This document shows, one piece after another, positions 1 to 10,100 of a stretch of 34,256 nt of DNA. The notes beneath the pieces were generated by a model. The model saw only the letters and a list, made by a program, of their open reading frames with translations, was not told the DNA's origin and made no database searches. Position numbers and translations under genes: made by a program. Position 1 is the first letter of the stretch; each line of letters starts with the position of its first letter. The stretch is from Planctomycetia bacterium (GTDB lineage Bacteria > Planctomycetota > MHYJ01 > WSZJ01): positions 1 through 34,256 of the forward strand of contig JADLHC010000229.1 of assembly GCA_020849035.1 (NCBI GenBank), written 5' to 3'.

Positions 1-1
1 T

Positions 2-1175
2 CTGGCGGAAGGGCTGGAGGAGAGGGAGCGCAGCGAGGCCTGGGTGCGGCAGGCTGCGGCGTGCGTGAGCGCGGGGATGCGGGGGGGAGGCGGAGGCGAT
101 CTACCGGCGGGCGGCGGCGCTGGACGCCGCGCGCGGGGACGGGCGCCACCTCGGCGCGGTCCTGATGCACGTCGCGACGCTCTGCGAGGAGGTCGGCCGG
201 CCCGCCGAGGCGGACGACGGCTACGCGCGCGCGCTGGAGCTCGTCCGGGCCGCCGGGGACCGCCGGACGGAGGGCGTGTGCCTGCTCAACTTCGCCGAGT
301 TCCGGCGGAAGACCGGCCGGGTCCCGGAGGCGGAGGAGCTGGCCCGCCGGAGCCTCGAGTGCTCGGCCGAGACCGGCGACTTCCGCAGCGCCGGCGTCGC
401 CGAGGGCATCCTCGGCGCGATCTTCCAGGACACCGGGCGCGTCGCCGACGCCGAGCACGCCTTCCGCCGCGCCCTGGACCTCCACCGCCGCGCCGGCCAC
501 CGCCGCGGCATCGCCGTCGAGCTCGGGCGCCTCGCGATCCTCCTGCGGACGACCGGACGCGCGCCGGAAGCGGCGTCGCTGTTCGAGCAGGCCATCGCCT
601 TCCACCGCGAGAGCGGCGACCGCTGGTTCCTCGGCGTCACCCTCGGCAACCTCGCCAACCTCGTCTCGGACGAGAAGGGCAACCTCGCCGCCGAGCCGCA
701 CTATGCCGAGTCGCTCCGCCTCCACCGCGAAACCGGGAACCGCTACTCCGAGGGCATCCAGCTCATCAATCTCGCCTGCGTCTGCATCGAGACCGGCCGC
801 GCCGCCGCGGCCGAGCCCCTCCTCCGCGCCGGCCTCGCGATCCACCGCGAACTCAAGTCCCGGCGCTTCGCCGGCCTCGCCCTCACCAACCTCTCGCGCG
901 TCCTCGCCGCCACGGACCGCCTCGCCGAGGCCGACGCCGCCCAGGACGAGGCCCTCGACATCTACCGCGACCTCGGCGACGTCCACTCCCTCGGCATCGG
1001 CCTCTGCATCACGGCCGCCCGCCTCTGCGCGCAGGGCCGCGCCGCCGAGGCCCTCCCCGCCTGGCGCGACGGCCTCGCGCACCTCGAGGCCTACGGCGAC
1101 GCGACGAGCGTGAAGCGCTTCAAGGAGGATCGGCGCGCGTGTTGCGAGCGGGCGGGGATTCCGGTGGAGGAGTGA
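2..1175 (+). CDS. TPR-repeat protein TPR1, 5' end outside window, one-base frameshift
   Basis: This is the C-terminal part of a TPR protein of the type with about 40 residues per repeat (TPR_12/MalT-like). Repeats such as 'GRVPEAEELARRSLE' recur through the ORF at 165-1175. Upstream, frame 2 reads LAEGLEERERSEAWVRQAAACVSAGM, then meets a run of seven G at 81-87. Removing one G joins it to 'GEAEAIYRRAAALDAARGD', an expected TPR helix pair, so the gene is frameshifted or the base is an assembly error. The C-terminal signature (W-x-x-G-x-x-x-L, then ACxxAG) is shared with the two paralogues at 3090-4498 and 16631-18154. Those paralogues begin with a module resembling the end of the AAA/STAND part of regulatory ATPases. 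The function is presumably protein-protein scaffolding; the partner is unknown. The ATG at 165 is only an internal methionine. Confidence 0.8.
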
Positions 1176-1221
1176 TCGGATGAGGCGCCGCCGGCCGCGG
1201 CAAGTGCCATCCCGCGAAGCG

Positions 1222-1236
1222 CCCGGAAGGTCCGGG
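1222..1236. terminator. small hairpin between convergent genes
   Basis: CCCGGA and TCCGGG can pair around a 3-base loop. The hairpin lies between the convergent ends of TPR1 and the methyltransferase. There is no T tract, so a terminator role is only a weak inference. Confidence 0.25.
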
Positions 1237-1278
1237 AGTCCACCGGGTGCGGCCGCGCGGGAGTGAGCCTGGGTCGTG

Positions 1279-1893
1279 CTACCGCCGCGTCGACGCCTGC
1301 GCCGGCATCGCCCGCCGGCGCGCGAGGCAGACCCACGACCGGAAGTCCTCCCCGCTCGCGCCGAACTCCGCCGCCCGCAGCTCCACGATCTCCAGCCACG
1401 GCTCGACGGCGTTCGCGATGTCGCGCGCGCTCCGCCGCGGCGGGCCGGCCTCCCGCGGCGGGCCCTCCGTGCTCCCGACCAGGCTCAGCCACACCCCGCC
1501 CTCGCCCAGCGCGGCCGCCACGTTGCGGGCGAAGCGCTCCCGCTCGTCCGCCTCGTCGAACGCGTGGAAGCACCCGCGGTCGAACACGAACGCGAACGGC
1601 CCGCCCGCCGGCACCGTCGCGAGGAAGTCCGCCGTCTCGAAGCGGCACCGTCCCTTCGCCCGCTCCCTCGCCCGCTCGATGGCGAGTGGCGCGATGTCGA
1701 CGCCGAGCACGTCGAACCCGCGCTCCGCGAGGAAGACCGCGTTGGTCCCGGTGCCGCAGCCGACTTCCAGCGTGCGCCCCGGGAGGATCGCGCGCGACTC
1801 GACCATCCCGACCAGCAGCGGGTCCGGCGTCCCGGTGTCCCACGGCGGCGGCGCCTCCGCGGCGTAACGCTCGTTCCAGGGGGGGCGTGGCAT
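1279..1893 (-). CDS. class I SAM-dependent methyltransferase, TPMT/TehB-like
   Basis: A 204-residue protein. The N-terminus 'WNERYAAEAPPPWDTGTPDP' matches the start of thiopurine-methyltransferase-like proteins. SAM-binding motif I is 'LEVGCGTGTNAVFLAERG' near residue 40. It is followed by 'VLGVDIAPLAIERARERA' (motif II acidic residue) and 'FDRGCFHAF'. The fold is a small cytosolic Rossmann-type methyltransferase. The substrate cannot be read from sequence; small thiols, metalloids or halide-like acceptors are typical for the family. The start at 1893 is chosen over the longer ORF because homology begins there and a TACCAT hexamer lies six bases upstream, which suggests a leaderless transcript. 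The gene is convergent with TPR1. Confidence 0.85.
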   Translation of the reverse strand: MPRPPWNERYAAEAPPPWDTGTPDPLLVGMVESRAILPGRTLEVGCGTGTNAVFLAERGFDVLGVDIAPLAIERARERAKGRCRFETADFLATVPAGGPFAFVFDRGCFHAFDEADERERFARNVAAALGEGGVWLSLVGSTEGPPREAGPPRRSARDIANAVEPWLEIVELRAAEFGASGEDFRSWVCLARRRAMPAQASTRR

Positions 1894-1899
1894 GGGGGA

Positions 1900-1905
1900 A
1901 TGGTA
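1900..1905 (-). promoter_or_regulatory. -10 box of leaderless methyltransferase gene
   Basis: TACCAT on the minus strand lies exactly six bases before the ATG at 1893. No Shine-Dalgarno sequence fits in that space. The same arrangement occurs at several other genes in the window. Confidence 0.6.
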
Positions 1906-2060
1906 GCGCCGGACCGGTCCCGGCAGGTGATGTTCGTCGGGTTCGCGAACTTCTCGTCCGTCGTGGACTGCCTCACGGAAGGTCTTCGGCGAGCTCAATC
2001 GGGCTGCCCAAGTGCTAAGCTCGCGCGGGGCGGGGAATCGCACCTGGAACGGCGCAACTC

Positions 2061-2963
2061 ATGACGATCGCACGGGCACTCCTGGCCGCAGTACTGTTGC
2101 TCGTCTTCGCAGTCTTCCTGTCCGCTCGGAGACATCAACCGCCGCCGCCCGAGGCAATGCAGGACGCTCCTGCGATGCGAACGCCCGCCCCCTCCGGCAC
2201 CGGGTCGCGCGAGTGCAGCGAGCCCCGGGAATCCGCGCCGCCCGCGGTGCTCGAGGCACTGGCGGCACTCGACGCCGATACGCTGAACCTGTTTGCCGTC
2301 TCGGACTGGACGAGCCGACCCCCGCCCGTTGAAACCAGCAACTTGCTTCGCGGGTTCGAGGACGATCGGCGGATCCTGGAGGGACACGCGACCGTCCTGG
2401 AGCTATCGAAGATCCTGGTCACGCGCGAGTTCCTGCAGGCGCCGCTCCCGGACGTCGTCTCCGTCCTGCAGGAACTCACCCAGCTGAACATCATGATCGA
2501 TCGCCGGGCGATCGAGGGCCCGGACGAGCTCATCCTGACCTGGGACGCCCGCGAGTTGCCTCTCCGGGATTTGCTCGAGGGCCTGGCCGACCGCTCCGGC
2601 GTCGGCTGGCTCGTGGATGAGGGCGTCGTCGTCATCACGTCTCCGGCCCTTGCGAGGAAAGCCCGCGAGGAGGTCGCGGCCGCCGTCGCGGCGGCTTCGG
2701 AACGACTCGACCGCCAGCGCGAGCTCCTGTCGCGCACCGTCGTCCTCCGGGGCGAGAGTCTGCCGCCGCGGGCAGTGGCCGAGTTGCTCGCGCTGTGGCT
2801 GGGCGTCCCCTGGGACTTCATCGACCTGGACTGGGACAGCCCGCCGGTCTTCGCCTTCGACGGCGCGGAGAGCCCTGCGCAGGCCGTCGCCGATGTCCTC
2901 AGGAATCGTGCCGGCGTTACGACGATCTATCGCGACGGGGTGCTGTGGTTCGTGACCCGCTAG
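2061..2963 (+). CDS. membrane-anchored protein with two STN/secretin-N-like segments
   Basis: A 300-residue protein. One N-terminal hydrophobic segment (ALLAAVLLLVFAVFL) acts as a signal anchor and is followed by a proline-rich linker. The region around residues 125-195 (VLQELTQLNIMIDRRAIEG ... LLEGLADRSGVGWLVDEG) has the pattern of the STN/secretin N-terminal short domain. A second similar unit follows, ending 'TIYRDGVLWFVTR'. STN domains are small periplasmic modules found in secretins and TonB receptors, and also alone in lineages rich in exported proteins. No pore domain is present, so this is not a secretin. A C-terminal fragment of a second copy survives at 22226-22270. The partner and role are unknown. 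Confidence 0.65.
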   Translation: MTIARALLAAVLLLVFAVFLSARRHQPPPPEAMQDAPAMRTPAPSGTGSRECSEPRESAPPAVLEALAALDADTLNLFAVSDWTSRPPPVETSNLLRGFEDDRRILEGHATVLELSKILVTREFLQAPLPDVVSVLQELTQLNIMIDRRAIEGPDELILTWDARELPLRDLLEGLADRSGVGWLVDEGVVVITSPALARKAREEVAAAVAAASERLDRQRELLSRTVVLRGESLPPRAVAELLALWLGVPWDFIDLDWDSPPVFAFDGAESPAQAVADVLRNRAGVTTIYRDGVLWFVTR

Positions 2964-3089
2964 GAGCGGAGTCCGCGGCAGCGGTCTTCAACTCGAGTCG
3001 GACGCGTCATGAGGCCTCTCGATAACCTCCTGGCCCGGGATCATGACCCCGTGCCGGTCCGTCAGGGCACCTGGGAGCGGGGTGTCATC

Positions 3090-4498
3090 TCACGTCTCGC
3101 CCTCGTCGAACCGCGCCATCCCCGCGCGCCGGCACGCCGCCACCATTTCGCTCCGCTTGCCCGCCAGCGACGCCAGGTCCTCGGCCTCCTCGAGCATCGC
3201 CCGGCCGGCGCGCCAGCGCTCGCGGGCTTCGGCGGTCCGGCCGAGCGCGAGCTGGCAGAGCGCGAGGTCGCACCTGTGGGAACCCTCCCAGTCGCGGCTG
3301 CGGGTGCGGCGTGGAGGGCGAGGGCTTGCCGGAAGAGGTCCTCGGCCTCTTCGGCGCGCCCGGTGGCGGTGTAGAGGCGGGCGAGGTTGCCGAGGACGAT
3401 GCCCTGGAAGCGGAGGTTGCCGGTGTCGCGGTGGATGGCGAGGGCCTGGTTCCAGGCGGGTTCGGCGAGGCGGGGGCGGCCGGTTTCGAGGTAGAGGTTC
3501 GCGAGACTTCCGAGCACGACGGCCTCGGAGCGGCGGTCCCCGGTCTTCCGGGAGATCGCCAGCGACTGGAGGGCGGTCCGCTCGGCCGGCTCGGCGCGGC
3601 CGGATTCCCAGAGGATGTTGGCCAGGTTCCCGAGCAGCGTCGCTTCCGCCCGCCGGTCCCCGATGCGCCGGATGGCCTCCAGGGCGAGGGCGTTCGCGGA
3701 TTCGGCCTCGGCGACCCGGCCGGAGCGGCGATGGACGCCGGACAGGATCCCCAGCGAGATGGCGACGGCCCGCGGGTCGCCGCTGGTGCGCGCCCTCTCC
3801 ACGGCGACCTCGAGGTCCCGGCGGGCCAGTTCCGGCCGCCCGGTCGCGAGGCGGAGGTTGCCCAGGCTGCCCAGCGCGAAACTCTCCGCGCCCCGCCGGC
3901 CCAGGCGCCGGTGGATCGCCAGGGCCATCTCGAAGGTGCTCTCGGCCTCGAGGACGCGCCCCGTCTCGACGTAGGCCGTGGCCAGGTTCTCGAGCGCGAT
4001 TCCCTCCTCCGCGGTCGCGCCGGCGGACCTCGCCGCCTCGACCGCCTGCCCGAAGCACTCCTCCGCAGCGCGCGAACGGCCGTGCTTGAACGCCGCGTCG
4101 CCCGCCCTCAGCAGGACCCCGGGGCGCCCCTTCGCCGGCGTCAGCCCCGCCAGCTCCCGCCAGCACGCCTCCTCCTCCGGCCGGTAGTCCCTCCTCGCGA
4201 CGTCCGCCGCGCGGCGCAGGTAGAGCGGCAGCACCGCGGCAGGGAAGCCCGGATCCGCGCCCCGGAGCGCTTCCCGGGCGTGACCCGCCAGATCGAGCGC
4301 GAAGGCGTCGGTCGCGTGCGGGGCGAACGGCGTCGCACGGTCCAGCGGCGGCGGCTCCGGCGCCCGGCCCCCGCCCATCGCCTCCATCCGCTCGAACGCC
4401 AGGCCGTGAAGGCGCGCGCGGTCGCCGGGGAGCTGCAGCTGGTAGGCGGCGTCGCGGAGAAGGGCGTGGCGGAAGAGGTACGCGGATTCCGCGTTCAC
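3090..4498 (-). CDS. TPR-repeat protein TPR2, one-base frameshift near the C-terminus
   Basis: Starting from GTG at 4498 the protein reads VNAESAYLFRHALLRDAAYQ, then the 'PGDRARLHGLAFE' segment. This is the module that precedes TPRs in kinase/AAA/TPR regulators, but here it stands alone. About seven repeats of 40 residues follow (for example GDRRAEATLLGNLANILWES). The main frame leaves coding quality after 'ALALHAA'. The expected C-terminus (RDWEGSHRCDLALCQLALG ... ACRRAG) continues in another frame down to the stop at 3090. One base is missing somewhere in about 3291-3313. The span 3090-4498 is one base short of a multiple of three, which fits a single deletion. The start is supported by TATCAT six bases upstream and by the same layout in TPR3. 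Confidence 0.8.
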
Positions 4499-4504
4499 CG
4501 GGCC

Positions 4505-4510
4505 ATGATA
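4505..4510 (-). promoter_or_regulatory. -10 box of leaderless TPR2 gene
   Basis: TATCAT is followed by six bases and then GTG. The equivalent TPR3 region (16619-16633) has TACCAT, six bases, GTG. The spacing is conserved between distant, oppositely oriented paralogues. Confidence 0.65.
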
Positions 4511-4707
4511 GGCGAAGCGGCGCGGGGCCCTCAACGTGGCGCCGCGCGACTGACTTGCGTCCGGGTTCTCCCAGCTTGGACCGGGAATCGTCGGCTGTCG
4601 CCCATGGCGTCTCGACTGCGACCGCGCCGACCGGGTTCGACGAGCGGACGATGACCGGGAGCGACGGCTCGTTGCGTGTGGGGAACTTCACCACATCCCT
4701 GCCCTCG

Positions 4708-4723
4708 CCGGGTCGAACCCCGG
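4708..4723 (-). terminator. hairpin just after the exported TPR gene
   Basis: CCGGG and CCCGG pair around a six-base loop, four bases past the stop at 4727. There is no T tract. The 4535-4726 interval otherwise holds nothing recognisable. Confidence 0.35.
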
Positions 4724-4726
4724 TGC

Positions 4727-6487
4727 TCACTCTCCCTGTTCGTCCAGCCACTCCTGCAGAGCCTCTCGGCGGTCCCAGTCCTTAGGCGCGACCTCCAGGG
4801 CCTTGCGGTAGTCCGCGATCTGGCCCTCCACGTCCTTCAGTTGCCCGCGGCAGTTCCCGCGCGCCTCCCAGGCCGCCGGATCGTTCGGGTCGAGCGCCAG
4901 AAGGGCATCGACATCCTCGAGGGCCCCCTTCCAGTCCTCAAGCTGCTCCCGGCATGCCCTCCGGCCCAGGAGCGCTTCCCGGTCTTTCGGGTTTGACCGG
5001 AGCACGAACGTGTAGTCCGCGGCGGCCCTCGAGAAGTAGTGAAGCGCGAACAGGGAAGAGGCGCGGTTGATCCGGAAAAGCCGGTCCTCCGGCGCCAGGC
5101 GGATGGACTCGTCGAGCGCCTCCTGTGCTTCCCTCTTCCGGTCGAGCCTGACCAGGACGACGCCCCGGTACGAATGGGCTTCCGCCGACTGCGGCTCGGA
5201 TCGCAGGGCCTCGTCGAGGAGTTCGAGGGCCGTCTTGTTGTCGCCTTCCTTTGAAAGTTCCCACGAGATCAGGACGGCGAGATGCGCCGTGCGCGGCCCG
5301 GCTTTTGCCGCCGCCCTGAAATCCCGGACCGCCGCCTCCCTCTTGCCCAGGCTCGACAGCGCCCAGCCGCGGTCGTAGAGCGCCGTGGGGTCGTCCGGCG
5401 CCAGTCGCACGGCCTCGTCGAAGTCCCTGTACGCCGCATCCGCCTTCCCCAGCCGGTGGAACGCATAGCCCCGATTCAGCCAGACTTCCGGGCGCCTCGG
5501 GTTGATCTCGATCGCCGCGCCGAAGTCCTGCACGGCCTTCTCGAGGTCCTTGTTCAGGTAGATCATGCCCCTGCGATTCAGCGCGTCATCGTCGCGCGGG
5601 GAGAGTCTCAGCGCCTGCGTGAAGTCCTCGATCGCCCGGTCCGGCTCGGACTTCGCCAGCGCCTTCCCGCGCGCGATCCACGCCTTCGCATCGCCGGGGC
5701 CGAGCCGCACGCCCTCGTCCAGTTCCTTGAGCGCCTCCTTCTCCTGCCCGGCCTTCAACAGGAGCGTGCCGTAGTAGCGATGCCAGTCCCCGTTCCCCGG
5801 TTCTCCCTTGAGTGCCGCGGCCATCTCGGGAAGCGCCGCTGCAACGTCCCCTTTCGCCTCGAGGCAATCCGCGATTCGGACGTGGAGATGCGGAAGATCC
5901 GGACCCAGGGCCAGGGCGCGCCGGTAGTCGGCGAGCGCGCCGTCGAGGTCCCCATTGCGGCGACGGGCCAGCCCCCGATTCGCGGGAATCCGGCCGTCGC
6001 TCGGCATGAGCTCCTCGGCCTCATCCAGGTCCTCAAGGGCCCCCTTCGGGTCGCGGGCATCGCTCTTCGCAATGCCGCGGTTGTGCCAGGCTTTCCACAG
6101 CTTCGGATCCAGGCGGATCGCCTCGTCGAACTCAGCGATCGCCGCGGCCAGTTGCTGGCGGTGCCACAGCACGTCGCCTTTCAGTTTGTGCGCCAGGGGA
6201 TCTTTGGCGTCGATGGCCAGCGCCGCCTCCACGTCCTTCAACGACTCCTCGCCCTGCCCGGACCTCTCCAGCGCTTCGGCGCGCCCGTGCAGGGCGCGGA
6301 CGCACTTCGGATCGCTCGCGAGCGCCTCGCCGAAGGCCTCGATCGCGGACTTCCAGTCCCTGGCTTCGAGAGCCTTCTCCCCGCGCTCGCAGGCGCCGTC
6401 GGAGGGTCCGTCCGCAGACACGGCGCCCGGGAGGAGGAGCAGGGCGGCCATGAAAACCCCGCGCGCACCGGCCCGTCTCATGTCCAT
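4727..6487 (-). CDS. exported TPR-repeat protein
   Basis: A 586-residue protein. The N-terminus has a signal peptide (RRAGARGVFMAALLLLPGAVSADG). Roughly sixteen classical 34-residue TPR units follow (for example AIAEFDEAIRLDPKLWKAWH and AVQDFGAAIEINPRRPEVWL). It is a helical scaffold probably located in the periplasm. No catalytic domain is visible. The repeats are of the TPR_1/TPR_8 type and are unlike the 40-residue repeats of TPR1-3, so it belongs to a separate family. The start at 6487 is favoured because TAGAAT lies seven bases upstream, suggesting leaderless expression. A downstream hairpin lies at 4708-4723. Confidence 0.85.
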   Translation of the reverse strand: MDMRRAGARGVFMAALLLLPGAVSADGPSDGACERGEKALEARDWKSAIEAFGEALASDPKCVRALHGRAEALERSGQGEESLKDVEAALAIDAKDPLAHKLKGDVLWHRQQLAAAIAEFDEAIRLDPKLWKAWHNRGIAKSDARDPKGALEDLDEAEELMPSDGRIPANRGLARRRNGDLDGALADYRRALALGPDLPHLHVRIADCLEAKGDVAAALPEMAAALKGEPGNGDWHRYYGTLLLKAGQEKEALKELDEGVRLGPGDAKAWIARGKALAKSEPDRAIEDFTQALRLSPRDDDALNRRGMIYLNKDLEKAVQDFGAAIEINPRRPEVWLNRGYAFHRLGKADAAYRDFDEAVRLAPDDPTALYDRGWALSSLGKREAAVRDFRAAAKAGPRTAHLAVLISWELSKEGDNKTALELLDEALRSEPQSAEAHSYRGVVLVRLDRKREAQEALDESIRLAPEDRLFRINRASSLFALHYFSRAAADYTFVLRSNPKDREALLGRRACREQLEDWKGALEDVDALLALDPNDPAAWEARGNCRGQLKDVEGQIADYRKALEVAPKDWDRREALQEWLDEQGE

Positions 6488-6494
6488 GGGCGCG

Positions 6495-6500
6495 ATTCTA
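6495..6500 (-). promoter_or_regulatory. -10 box of leaderless exported TPR gene
   Basis: TAGAAT is followed by seven bases and the ATG at 6487. It closely follows the pattern seen at the other leaderless starts. Confidence 0.5.
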
Positions 6501-6526
6501 CTGCGTCAGCGCCACGAGACGACTGC

Positions 6527-6754
6527 GAGGTTGGCGTCGCCGACCTCTGGAAGGATGGCGAACGCCTCGCCGAGGTTCTCTCCGCCGCGCAGGGCCACCG
6601 CAGGGAGGCCGTGGAGTGCGCGTCCCGGAGCGGCCTGCTCCACCGCGTGCGTAAGAACCTCAACCGTGCCGGTCGAGACTCGATCAAGGAGCACGTCCTC
6701 CGCAGGAACAGGTACATGTTCGAGGTGCGCAACCGGAAGGCGAAGGCGCGCGGG
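6527..6754 (+). pseudogene. relic of the family encoded at 29662-30426
   Basis: Frame 2 reads ADLWKDGERLAEVLSAAQG, then 'SGLLHRVRKNLNRAGRD', then 'RYMFEVRNRKAKARG'. This aligns along its length with ADFIKEGERLAEALSAAEG, 'GSLHRALKALNRVGQ' and 'KYAFEVLNRKNKATG' of the protein at 29662-30426. The relic has an internal gap of about seven residues. There is no start codon or 5' half, so it is a decayed copy. The promoter of the neighbouring minus-strand gene lies just outside it. The remaining interval 6755-7106 shows no gene. Confidence 0.7.
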
Positions 6755-7106
6755 TCACCAGAGACAGTTGCGCCCCTGAAATCGTCGACGAAGTTGAATG
6801 CAACTCCCTTTGACAAGGCTAAGTTCGAAGGGGGTATTGCGATATGTCCTGGAAAGCGCCCCACTTCTTGACCAGGCGACCCACGAGTGCTGCGATGCGT
6901 ACCCGCTGAAGCTTTCCGGGTTTTGCGGCGGAGTGATCAACTACGGAATCGGAAGCGGCCGGCCGCACCCCCTCGGACGGGTCTCAGGTGTCGCGCAGTC
7001 ATGGCAGGAGAGGACCTTCCGAAACCACGCAGGAGATTTGGTACGCTCGCCGCTCGAGTGTTCGGCGCGTCCGATGATCGGTCACCTTTGTGAACGGGGG
7101 AGAACG

Positions 7107-10100
7107 ATGTCCTTCAGAGCAGTCTGCGCCGTGGCGATTCTCGTGAGCGGTTTTCTTCTGGCAGGGTGCAAGCACCAGGGGTCCGGCGGTGGGTCCTCCT
7201 CCGGAAGCAGTTCCGGCGGAAAGCCGTCGCCCCCTCCGCCCCCGCCCCCTCCGCCCCCGCCCCCTCCGCCGCCGCCCCCGCCCCCGCCGCCGTCGGCTCC
7301 GGTCCTTGTATCCCCCAACGGCGGGGAGTTCTGGCCGGTCGGAGCGTCCTCGTCGGTGACGTGGACCCCTGCGGACGCCGCGAGCCCAGTCGACCTGGAA
7401 ATCTCAACGGACGGCGCGACATGGAGCCTGCTGGCGGCAGGGTTGACAAACGACGGGATGGAGATCGTGACGGCTCCGGGGACGCCGAGCACGACCGCGC
7501 GCGTTCGAGTGACGGAGACGGCGAGCGGCGCCAGCGACATTTCGGACGCCGACTTCGTCCTGTCGGGCATTCGCGTCCTGTTCCCGAATGGCGGGGAAAC
7601 CTGGGCTACCGGTGGACCGGCGACCGTGACCTGGGTCGGGGCGGGGTTTGCCGGCACAGTGGACATCGAGATTTCGACGGACGGAACGACGTGGTCACCA
7701 CTGGCGACTGCGACCCCCAACGACGGGACCCAGACCGTCACGGCGCCCGCGATTCTCGCCACGACGGCGCGGGTTCGCGTGTCGGAAACGACGGGCGCGC
7801 TGTCTGATGTTTCGGACGCCGACTTCTCGATCGCGGCACCGTGGGTGGATGTTGGCGCCGGTCTCATGGGGATCTGGCAGGGGGCGATCGAGTGGGGGGA
7901 TTACGACAACGACGGCGACCTCGACCTGGCGGCGGCCGGGTATGTCGACTGGGTGGCGATGCCGGCTCGGATCTACAGGAACGACGGCGGGGGAGTGTTC
8001 ACCGACATCGGGGCGACGCTACCGGCCGTCTACAGCTGCGGTGTCGCCTGGGGCGATTATGACCGCGACGGGGATCTTGACCTGGCGCTCGTCGGGAACA
8101 CGAGCGGCTCCACCGCGATAGCCCGGGTGTTCCGGAACGACGGGGCCGGAGTCTTCAAGGACATCGCTGCGGGAATGATCGGCACCGCCTGGGTCCGCGA
8201 CGTTGCCTGGGGCGACTACGACAACGACGGGGATCTCGACCTTGCCTACACCGGGTACGTCTACGGCGATACGGCGCACTTCCGTCTTTACCGGAATGAC
8301 GGGGGGGACAAGTTCACGGACATTGCGCCCGCGCTTCCCAACCTCTACCAGACGGCGATCGCCTGGGGCGACTACGACAACGACGGGGACCTGGATCTTG
8401 CCCTGGCGGGCTACAGCATTTCCCTCGGCAACATCACGAGGGTCTACCGGAACGACGGCGACGGCGTGTTCACGGACATCGGGGCAGGCCTGACGGGCGT
8501 CGCATGGGCCGACATCGCCTGGGGCGACTACGACAATGACGGGGATCTCGATCTCTGCGTCGCCGGCGAGACGACCACCGCCCGCGTTTCGCGTATCTAC
8601 AGGAATGACGGAAGCGGCGTTTTCGTGGATATCGCGGCGCCGATCGTGGACGTCCGGTACGCTGCGGTGGCGTGGGGCGACCACGACAACGACGGGGACC
8701 TCGACCTCGCGATCTCAGGCGGCATCGGGAGCCTGGGCAACGCAACCAGGGTCTACCGGAACGACGGCGGCATCTTCTCGGACATCGGGGCGCCGCTGAC
8801 GGACGTCCGAAACTCCAATCTCGCCTGGGGTGATTTCGACGGAGACGGCGACCTGGATCTTGCCGTCGCTGGGTGGCAAACGAGTACGACGCCGCAGATC
8901 CTGAGGATCTTCCGAAACAACCAGGGGGTGTTGAACGCGGAGCCGGGCGCGCCCGGGGGTCTGACCGCAATTCCCGCCGCGGGTGCCGTCGGCCTTTCGT
9001 GGGGCGCGGCGGTTGACGACCACACGCCGGCGGCCGGCTTGGACTACAACCTGCGCATCGGGACGTCGCCCGGCGGCCAGGACGTCTGCGCGCCGATGGC
9101 GGACACAGGAACCGGCGCCAGGCAGTTGCCTTGGATGGGGCTGATCCGGGGCGGAGGCATCGACGCGTCGCTGCCTCCCGGCACCTACTACTGGAGCGTG
9201 CAGGCCATCGATCCCGGGCTAGCCGGCGGCGCATGGGCGCTTGAAGCGTCGTTCGTTGTTCCGGCGCCGCCCCCGGTCCTGACGGTCCTGAGCCCGAATG
9301 GAGGCGAAACCTGGACCATCGGTGTCCCCGCAATTGTGACCTGGTTGCCGGTGGACACCGGCAGCCCCGTGAACATCGAGTTGACGCTCGACGGGACCAC
9401 CTGGTTCATGATTGCCGCGGGAGTCGTGAACGACGGGAGCCACGTCATCAGCCCCCCGGCGACGCCGAGCATGACGGCGCGGGTGCGCGTCACCGAGACT
9501 TCGAGCGGAACCATCGATGCCTCTGACGCCGACTTCAACATTGGCGAGTCCTGGCAGGACATCGTGGCCGGGATCTCGGAAGTCAAGCTCAGCGGGCTGG
9601 CCTGGGGAGACTACGACGGCGACGGCGACCTCGACCTCGTCATGGGAGGCCTCCTCGGTTCCGGGGACGCCACGACCCGCATCTACCGGAACGACGGCAT
9701 TGACGTCTTCGTCGACATTCTTGCCGGACTCCCCGACCTGTGGCAGTGCAGTTTCGCCTGGGGAGACTACGACAGGGACGGAGACCTGGACCTCGCAATG
9801 ATCGGAGGCATCCCGACCGCGGGCGGCGTCTACTTCTCGCGAATCTATCGAAACGACGGCGCCGACAAGTTCACGGACATTGGGGCGCCGTTGACTCCCG
9901 TCAAGTCGGGCTCCCTCGCATGGGGAGACTTCGACCAGGACGGGGATCTCGATCTTCTCCTCGCCGGATCCGCCGTGGGAGGTGCGGTCGCGAACATCTA
10001 CCGCAATGACGGAGGCGGCATCTTCACTGATATCGTCGCCGGACTGACGGGCGTCTTTCAGTGCTCCGCAGCCTGGGGAGACCACGATCTGGACGGGGAT

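Noticed and set aside
4700-4730. GGGTCGAACCCC resembling a tRNA T-arm
   Set aside because: No acceptor, D-arm or anticodon-arm partners could be found around it. A hairpin after the TPR gene explains it better.
6810-6840. TTGACA-like -35 followed by GGTATTGCG
   Set aside because: No convincing -10 at normal spacing and no gene starts within 250 bases.
5282-6871. 529-codon plus-strand ORF over the exported TPR gene
   Set aside because: It is antisense to a clear TPR protein. Only its end (6527-6754) carries a separate relic.
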